Shown one piece after another: positions 5,910-9,126 of a DNA stretch of 9,126 bases; the first letter of the stretch is position 1, and each line of letters begins with the position of its first letter. The stretch covers positions 1-9,126 of the forward strand of contig DATEDX010000042.1 of assembly GCA_035281425.1 (NCBI GenBank), read 5' to 3'. Source of the DNA: JAICND01 sp035281425 (GTDB lineage: Bacteria > Actinomycetota > Acidimicrobiia > Spongiisociales > ZC4RG35). The position numbers were made by a program, and so were the translations under genes. The notes under the pieces were generated by a model. The model was not told the origin of the DNA. It saw only the letters and a list, made by a program, of their open reading frames with translations, and ran no database searches.

Positions 5910-7458
5910 CGGAGCGGCCCTGCTCGCCGCCCTTCTGTCACTGCCTCCCCTCCCCGGGCAGATACCTCCACCGGAGGGGGTACTGGCAAGGGAGGTGCAG
6001 CTCATTCCCGCCGATGGCACCCGGATGACGTTTGGGGACCGGATCTACACCGGCCCCTTGACGGTCACCGGACGCTCGGAAGGGCTGGGGTTGGTAGAAG
6101 CGGTCCCACCGGAGGAGTATCTCCTCGGGTTGCGCGAGGTCCCCTTCTCCTGGGAAGAAGAGGCTCTGAAAGCCCAGGTGGTGGCGGCCCGCACTTATCT
6201 GGCCTTCACCCTGGCGCAGGGCCGCTCCACCACCGGTCGCGCCTACGGATACGACATCTGCGCCACCTCGGCGTGCCAGGTCTACGCCGGCCCCCTCGAC
6301 CTGGAGGGGCCTTACGGCGAACGGTGGCGTTCGGCGGTGAGCAGCACCGCCGGCGAAATCCTCTTCTACCAAGGGGAGCCGGCGCAGACGCTCTACAGCT
6401 CGACGGCGGGGCTGCGGACCCGGGAGTCGGAGGACATCTTCGCTGGACTCGACCTTCCCTACCTCGCCGCGGTTGACTCTCCCGGGGAGGAGTCACCTTT
6501 CGTCACCTGGGCCTTCGAGGTCTCGTCGGAGAACATGCAGGCTTTGCTTGAACATGCCGGCCTGGTGAATGGCGCCCTCCGCAATCTCCGGGTGGAGACC
6601 ACCACCGATGGGTCGGGCCCGTGGATGGTGGTGATCGAGTCCGAAGGGGGGAACGAACGAGTGCCCACCTATCAGTTCCGGGGCTTCATCAATCGGGCTG
6701 CCTCGGCGCTGATGCCCGACGTTTTGCCGGCCGAAAGGGGCGATGGCCGCCGTTACCCGCAGACCCTGCTGTCCGGCAGCTATTTGATCCGGCGGCGCTT
6801 CGAGCTCTCGGTAGGAACCGATGGCAACCAGGTCCTGGAGGCGCCCTCTTATGTATTCACGGGATGGGGATGGGGCCACCAGGTAGGGATGAGTCAATAC
6901 GGCGCCCAGGCCATGGCCAAACAGGGGGCGAGCTACGCCGAGATCCTCGGGCACTACTACGGGGGTCTCCAGCCGGCCGCGGCCGGGGAGGTATTGCCGG
7001 CAGAGATAAGGGTGGGGCTGGCAGCCGGGGTGGAGGAGCTCACCGTTTCGCCGGATGGCCCCGTCAACGTGGTCATCGACGGGCAGCCCCTGGCCGAGCC
7101 CACCTTGGGCAGCTGGCGGTTCGTCACCGAAGCCGGGCTGATCAAGGTCCTGCCTCCAGTGGGGCTGGGGTTGCCGCCCGCCTTGGAACAACTGCGGATC
7201 AGGCCAAGCCCGGCCGGCGAATTCATCCACTTCGCCCTCACCGCCCCGGCCGAGGTGGTGGTCACCGTGGTGAGTGGCGGACGGCGGGTGGGCCGCCTCG
7301 AGCTGGGCGGCCTGGACGCAGCCGCCCATCAGGTGGCGTTGGCGGAGGTCTTCTCCGAACCGGTCAGCCGTCGCCAGCGACAGGTAGTAACCATCGAAGC
7401 TGCCAACCCCGAGGGTTTCATCCGCCGAACCCTCATCATCGTGCCCGAGATCCGATGA
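5899..7458 (+). CDS. Secreted SpoIID/LytB-domain protein
   Basis: The product is 519 aa if translation starts at the GTG at 5899, which gives an Arg-containing N-terminus and a hydrophobic stretch (residues 5-18), a probable signal peptide. The frame is open further upstream inside murA, but that part has no signal-like sequence. The SpoIID/LytB domain spans roughly 30-360: EEYLLGLREVP (72-82), EEALKAQVVAARTYLAF (87-103), CATSACQVYAG (121-131), LYSSTAGLRTRESEDIF (165-181), and GWGWGHQVGMSQYGAQAMA (322-340). In endospore formers SpoIID is a lytic transglycosylase acting on stripped glycan strands; in non-sporulating bacteria the domain is thought to remodel peptidoglycan. Residues 365-519 are an extra C-terminal part predicted to be beta-rich (AEVVVTVVSGGRRVGRLELG, 451-470), resembling an Ig-like module; this assignment is tentative. 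Overlap with murA supports a cell-wall role. Confidence 0.9.
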   Translation: MIRSGAALLAALLSLPPLPGQIPPPEGVLAREVQLIPADGTRMTFGDRIYTGPLTVTGRSEGLGLVEAVPPEEYLLGLREVPFSWEEEALKAQVVAARTYLAFTLAQGRSTTGRAYGYDICATSACQVYAGPLDLEGPYGERWRSAVSSTAGEILFYQGEPAQTLYSSTAGLRTRESEDIFAGLDLPYLAAVDSPGEESPFVTWAFEVSSENMQALLEHAGLVNGALRNLRVETTTDGSGPWMVVIESEGGNERVPTYQFRGFINRAASALMPDVLPAERGDGRRYPQTLLSGSYLIRRRFELSVGTDGNQVLEAPSYVFTGWGWGHQVGMSQYGAQAMAKQGASYAEILGHYYGGLQPAAAGEVLPAEIRVGLAAGVEELTVSPDGPVNVVIDGQPLAEPTLGSWRFVTEAGLIKVLPPVGLGLPPALEQLRIRPSPAGEFIHFALTAPAEVVVTVVSGGRRVGRLELGGLDAAAHQVALAEVFSEPVSRRQRQVVTIEAANPEGFIRRTLIIVPEIR

Positions 7459-7494
7459 GGGGCGAGCCTCGAATGTTGTTCCCCAGGGGTGGCT

Positions 7495-7540
7495 CGGCTT
7501 CGGCTCCGGGCTACCGGCTTCCGGCTTCCGTCTTCCGTCT
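7495..7540 (+). repeat. Degenerate 7-bp tandem repeat (CGGCTTC type)
   Basis: Within the 123-bp gap between the SpoIID-domain gene and the NifU-domain gene, the plus strand reads in heptads from 7501: CGGCTCC, GGGCTAC, CGGCTTC, CGGCTTC, CGTCTTC, CGTCT. A truncated unit CGGCTT sits at 7495-7500. The two central copies are identical and the flanking ones drift by one or two bases. It is pyrimidine-rich on the plus strand and has no coding potential of note. Its function is unknown; slipped-strand variation or plain low-complexity spacer are possible. Confidence 0.6.
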
Positions 7541-7566
7541 CTTTGGGAATGAAACCAGCCCGAGGC

Positions 7567-7572
7567 TAGGTT
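7567..7572 (+). promoter_or_regulatory. Putative -10 box (TAGGTT) for the NifU-domain gene
   Basis: TAGGTT fits TANNNT and ends 9 nt before the GTG at 7582. The start site would fall within a few bases of the start codon, so the mRNA would be leaderless or nearly so. No Shine-Dalgarno site is visible. It fits less well than the TACNCT-N6 promoters of ilvE, murA and meaB. Confidence 0.35.
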
Positions 7573-7581
7573 GGTCTTGTT

Positions 7582-7842
7582 GTGAGTGAAATCGACACCC
7601 TCGACCAGCCGACCACGGGAGTGGATCTCAACAAGCTGGAAGAGACCCTGGAATACATCCGCCCCGCCATCCAGATGGACGGCGGTGACTTGGTCCTGCT
7701 CGGAGTTGAAGGTGGGACCGTCAACCTGCAGATGGTGGGTGCCTGCGGGGGTTGTCCCATGTCGATGATGACCCTCAAGGCCGGCATCGAACGCATCCTC
7801 AAAGACCGGGTCCCCGGCGTCGAAGAAGTCAACGCCACCTAA
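7582..7842 (+). CDS. Small NifU C-terminal-domain (Nfu-type) Fe-S protein
   Basis: This 86-aa protein is essentially one NifU C-terminal domain, with no A-type or IscU-like extension. Nfu domains hold a [4Fe-4S] cluster between two subunits and pass it to apo-proteins in the cytoplasm. Visible are the helix LEETLEYIRPAIQMDGGDL (19-37), with the characteristic DGGD turn (33-36), and the cluster-binding CGGC motif (Cys55 and Cys58) in VGACGGCPMSMMTLKAGIE. The C-terminal part (EVNAT) ends as usual for the domain. The GTG at 7582 is the most upstream start in a sensible frame; a GTG at 7621 would still keep the whole domain. It stands alone between two non-coding gaps, with no suf or isc genes in the window. 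Confidence 0.93.
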   Translation: MSEIDTLDQPTTGVDLNKLEETLEYIRPAIQMDGGDLVLLGVEGGTVNLQMVGACGGCPMSMMTLKAGIERILKDRVPGVEEVNAT

Positions 7843-7854
7843 CCCCCTCTCTCG

Positions 7855-7913
7855 TTCCGTTTTGGCGCGTAAAGGCGACGCTCCAGCGTCGCCTTTACGC
7901 GCCAGAACCGGAA
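7855..7913. repeat. Long near-perfect palindrome (REP/MITE-like hairpin)
   Basis: The arms 7863-7882 and 7885-7904 are exact reverse complements over 20 bases, separated by CC. In RNA this gives at least 19 bp closed by a TCCA loop. Pairing continues outward: T7860-T7862 with G7905-A7907 (one T-G pair), a bulged C7908, then TTCCG (7855-7859) with CGGAA (7909-7913). The stem is about 28 bp in all. It starts 12 nt after the NifU-domain stop and ends 7 nt before the meaB -10 box. Neither strand has a T-run after the stem, so it is not a canonical intrinsic terminator, though it could still protect the upstream mRNA 3' end. Its length and perfection suggest a dispersed palindromic element. Confidence 0.85.
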
Positions 7914-7920
7914 GGAACCG

Positions 7921-7926
7921 TACCCT
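7921..7926 (+). promoter_or_regulatory. Putative -10 box (TACCCT) of a leaderless meaB transcript
   Basis: TACCCT lies exactly 6 nt before the GTG at 7933, the same geometry as before ilvE and murA. The position expected for a -35 element (about 7898-7903) falls inside the right arm of the palindrome, so the element either supplies or displaces upstream promoter sequence. AGGAA at 7913-7917 is too far from the start for a normal ribosome site. Confidence 0.55.
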
Positions 7927-7932
7927 GCCGGG

Positions 7933-8709
7933 GTGAGCGGATCTTCCCCGGAACTGGTTGAGGCGGCGCTGGCCGGCGATCGGCGGGCCTTGAGCCAGTT
8001 GCTAACGACTCTGGTCGAGCAGCCCAGTGGGGAGCTGGCCAAGCAGCTGACCGCCCGCCCCCGTTCGGCTCAGGTGGTCGGAATCACCGGGCCACCCGGA
8101 GTGGGAAAGAGCACTCTTGTCGACCGTTTGCTGGTCCACCTTCGGGCCCGGGGAGCCAGCCCAGCGGTGGTGGCGGTCGACCCCTCCAGTCCCTTTAGTG
8201 GGGGGGCGTTGCTCGGCGACCGGATCAGGATGCAACAACACGCATCCGACCAGGGCATCTTCATCCGTTCCCTCGCCACCCGGGGCGAACTGGGAGGCCT
8301 TACCGCCGGAGCGGCGCCGGTGGTGGCGGCGCTGGCGGCAGCCGGCTTCGATCCGGTACTGGTGGAGACCGTGGGAGTAGGCCAGTCGGAACTCGAGGTC
8401 GTCAAGGTGGCGGACACAGTGGTGGTGGTACTCCATCCGGGTTGGGGAGATGACATCCAGCTCGCCAAGACGGGGTTGCTAGAGATCGCCGACGTCTTCT
8501 GCGTCAACAAGGCAGACCAAGGTGATGCCGCTTCCACCGCCTCCCGTCTGCAACGCCTGGGAGAGACCGACCATGATGAGAGATGGATCCCGCCGGTGGT
8601 GGTGACAATCGCCACCGACGGCGAAGGGATCGATGCTCTCTGGGAGGCGGTCGAAGAGCACGGCCGCCGGAATCAGGCGGTGGAGACCGCTCCCGACAGT
8701 TCGGCCTGA
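7933..8709 (+). CDS. meaB: MeaB/ArgK-family GTPase (short form)
   Basis: This 258-aa G3E-class P-loop GTPase is the family that chaperones adenosylcobalamin-dependent methylmalonyl-CoA mutase and its relatives, gating cofactor loading and protecting against inactivation. Visible are Walker A GPPGVGKST (53-61), VAVDPSSPFSGGALLGDRIR (80-99), IRSLATRGELGGL (111-123), ETVGVGQSELEV (145-156), HPGWGDDIQLAKTGLLEIAD (168-187) and the guanine-specificity motif NKAD (192-195). Family members are usually about 310-330 aa. This one stops shortly after the IDALWEAVEEH helix (233-243), so it lacks most of the C-terminal dimerisation arm, and its N-terminus is also somewhat short. No alternative frame downstream restores the missing part. 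Its 3' end overlaps the convergent ppdK by 37 bp. No mutase gene is in the window, so the client is unknown. Start GTG was chosen from promoter spacing. Confidence 0.9.
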   Translation: MSGSSPELVEAALAGDRRALSQLLTTLVEQPSGELAKQLTARPRSAQVVGITGPPGVGKSTLVDRLLVHLRARGASPAVVAVDPSSPFSGGALLGDRIRMQQHASDQGIFIRSLATRGELGGLTAGAAPVVAALAAAGFDPVLVETVGVGQSELEVVKVADTVVVVLHPGWGDDIQLAKTGLLEIADVFCVNKADQGDAASTASRLQRLGETDHDERWIPPVVVTIATDGEGIDALWEAVEEHGRRNQAVETAPDSSA

Positions 8710-9126
8710 GCTGCCGCCAGCCGCGCCACCTTGATCCGCGGCGGGCTGCAGGACACGTAGTCCAGGCCAATCTCACGGCAGAACTCGATCGAGGCCGGAT
8801 CGCCCCCGTGCTCCCCACATACCCCCACCACCAGGTCGGGGTTGGCCTCCTTGCCCTCCCTGGTCGCCACCCGGATCAACCGGCCCACCCCCTCGCGGTC
8901 CAGAGTTTGGAAGGGGTTGGATGGGAGGATGTTCTGGTCGAGGTAGACCTGGAGGAAAGACGCCTCGGCATCGTCCCGGGAGAGGCCGTAGGTCATTTGG
9001 GTCAGGTCGTTGGTGCCGAAGGAGAAGAAGTCGGCCACCTCGGCCAGCTGCCCGGCCACCAAGGCGGCTCGCGGCAATTCGATCATGGTGCCTACCGGTA
9101 CAGCCAGCTCCCGCCCGGTCCTTCTC
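8673..9126 (-). CDS. ppdK: Pyruvate, phosphate dikinase, C-terminal part
   Basis: The frame runs in from the window edge and ends at a TGA at 8673-8675, giving the last 150 residues. PPDK interconverts pyruvate + ATP + Pi and PEP + AMP + PPi. The visible portion is the C-terminal PEP/pyruvate-binding TIM barrel: VPVGTMIELPRAAL, then DFFSFGTNDLTQMTYGLSRD, then GVCGEHGGDPASIEFC with the conserved catalytic cysteine of GVCGEHGG, and DYVSCSPPRIKVARLAAAQA near the end. PPDK proteins normally stop about at AAQAAL; here some eight more residues follow and run into the meaB gene on the opposite strand. An internal ATG at 9086 is not the start, since the family sequence continues upstream of it (RELAVPVGT). 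PEP synthase and PTS enzyme I share the barrel, but these motifs fit PPDK. Confidence 0.95.
   Translation of the reverse strand, partial: RRTGRELAVPVGTMIELPRAALVAGQLAEVADFFSFGTNDLTQMTYGLSRDDAEASFLQVYLDQNILPSNPFQTLDREGVGRLIRVATREGKEANPDLVVGVCGEHGGDPASIEFCREIGLDYVSCSPPRIKVARLAAAQAELSGAVSTA

Noticed and set aside
4605..6020. Open frame of 471 codons on the minus strand opposite murA
   Set aside because: It is entirely antisense to an intact murA with all catalytic residues. The translation is rich in His, Gly and Gln with no recognisable motif. Long antisense frames are expected in GC-rich DNA where third-position GC removes stop codons.
7463..7496. Inverted repeat CGAGCC/GGCTCG after the SpoIID-domain gene as a terminator
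   Set aside because: The stem is 6 bp with a 22-nt loop holding only a weak inner CCCC/GGGG pairing, and no T-run follows. It could arise by chance in GC-rich sequence.
7839..8042. Small minus-strand and plus-strand frames through the palindrome before meaB
   Set aside because: They read the palindrome itself, giving nearly the same peptide on both strands, and then run antisense or out of frame into meaB. They are explained by the repeat and not by a gene.

Overview
The window is GC-rich, gene-dense bacterial DNA with very short intergenic gaps and frequent start/stop overlaps. It looks actinobacterial. The pointers are a FAH-family hydrolase directly upstream of gltX (an order also found in mycobacteria), a MurA with Asp in place of the usual active-site Cys, GTG starts, a NifU-domain protein and a MeaB GTPase, and near-absence of Shine-Dalgarno sites combined with -10 boxes placed 6 nt before start codons. 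A deep, little-cultured lineage such as Acidimicrobiia would fit, but that placement is inference. No phage, IS, CRISPR or plasmid gene is visible; this is housekeeping chromosome.

Layout. (1) 1-324, minus strand: 5' part of a META-domain (HslJ-like) lipoprotein, cut by the window edge. (2) 401-4101, plus strand: a tight unit of ilvE, a conserved-looking but unrecognised 174-aa protein, a FAH-family hydrolase, gltX and tRNA-Glu(TTC). All four protein genes overlap their neighbours and the tRNA starts 14 nt after the gltX stop. (3) 4128-4574, minus strand: rpiB, convergent with the gltX unit and divergent from murA. (4) 4653-7458, plus strand: murA overlapping a secreted SpoIID/LytB-domain protein, a cell-wall pair. 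(5) 7459-7581: 123 bp with a degenerate 7-bp tandem repeat and a putative promoter. (6) 7582-7842: a small NifU-domain Fe-S protein. (7) 7843-7932: a long, nearly perfect palindrome followed by a promoter. (8) 7933-8709: a short MeaB/ArgK GTPase whose 3' end overlaps, tail to tail, the C-terminal part of ppdK (8673-9126, minus strand, running off the window).

Together the genes cover branched-chain amino-acid transamination, Glu-tRNA charging with its own cognate tRNA, the pentose-phosphate pathway, the first committed step of peptidoglycan synthesis with a probable peptidoglycan-remodelling partner, Fe-S assembly, B12-enzyme chaperoning, and PEP/pyruvate interconversion.

The points most worth a second look are the TACNCT-N6-(A/G)TG signature before ilvE, murA and meaB (probable leaderless transcription), the 28-bp-stem palindrome before meaB, the unknown protein in the gltX operon, the gltX/tRNA-Glu pairing, the Asp-type MurA, and the murA-spoIID order in a lineage not expected to form endospores. 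No clearly new defence or mobile system is visible.
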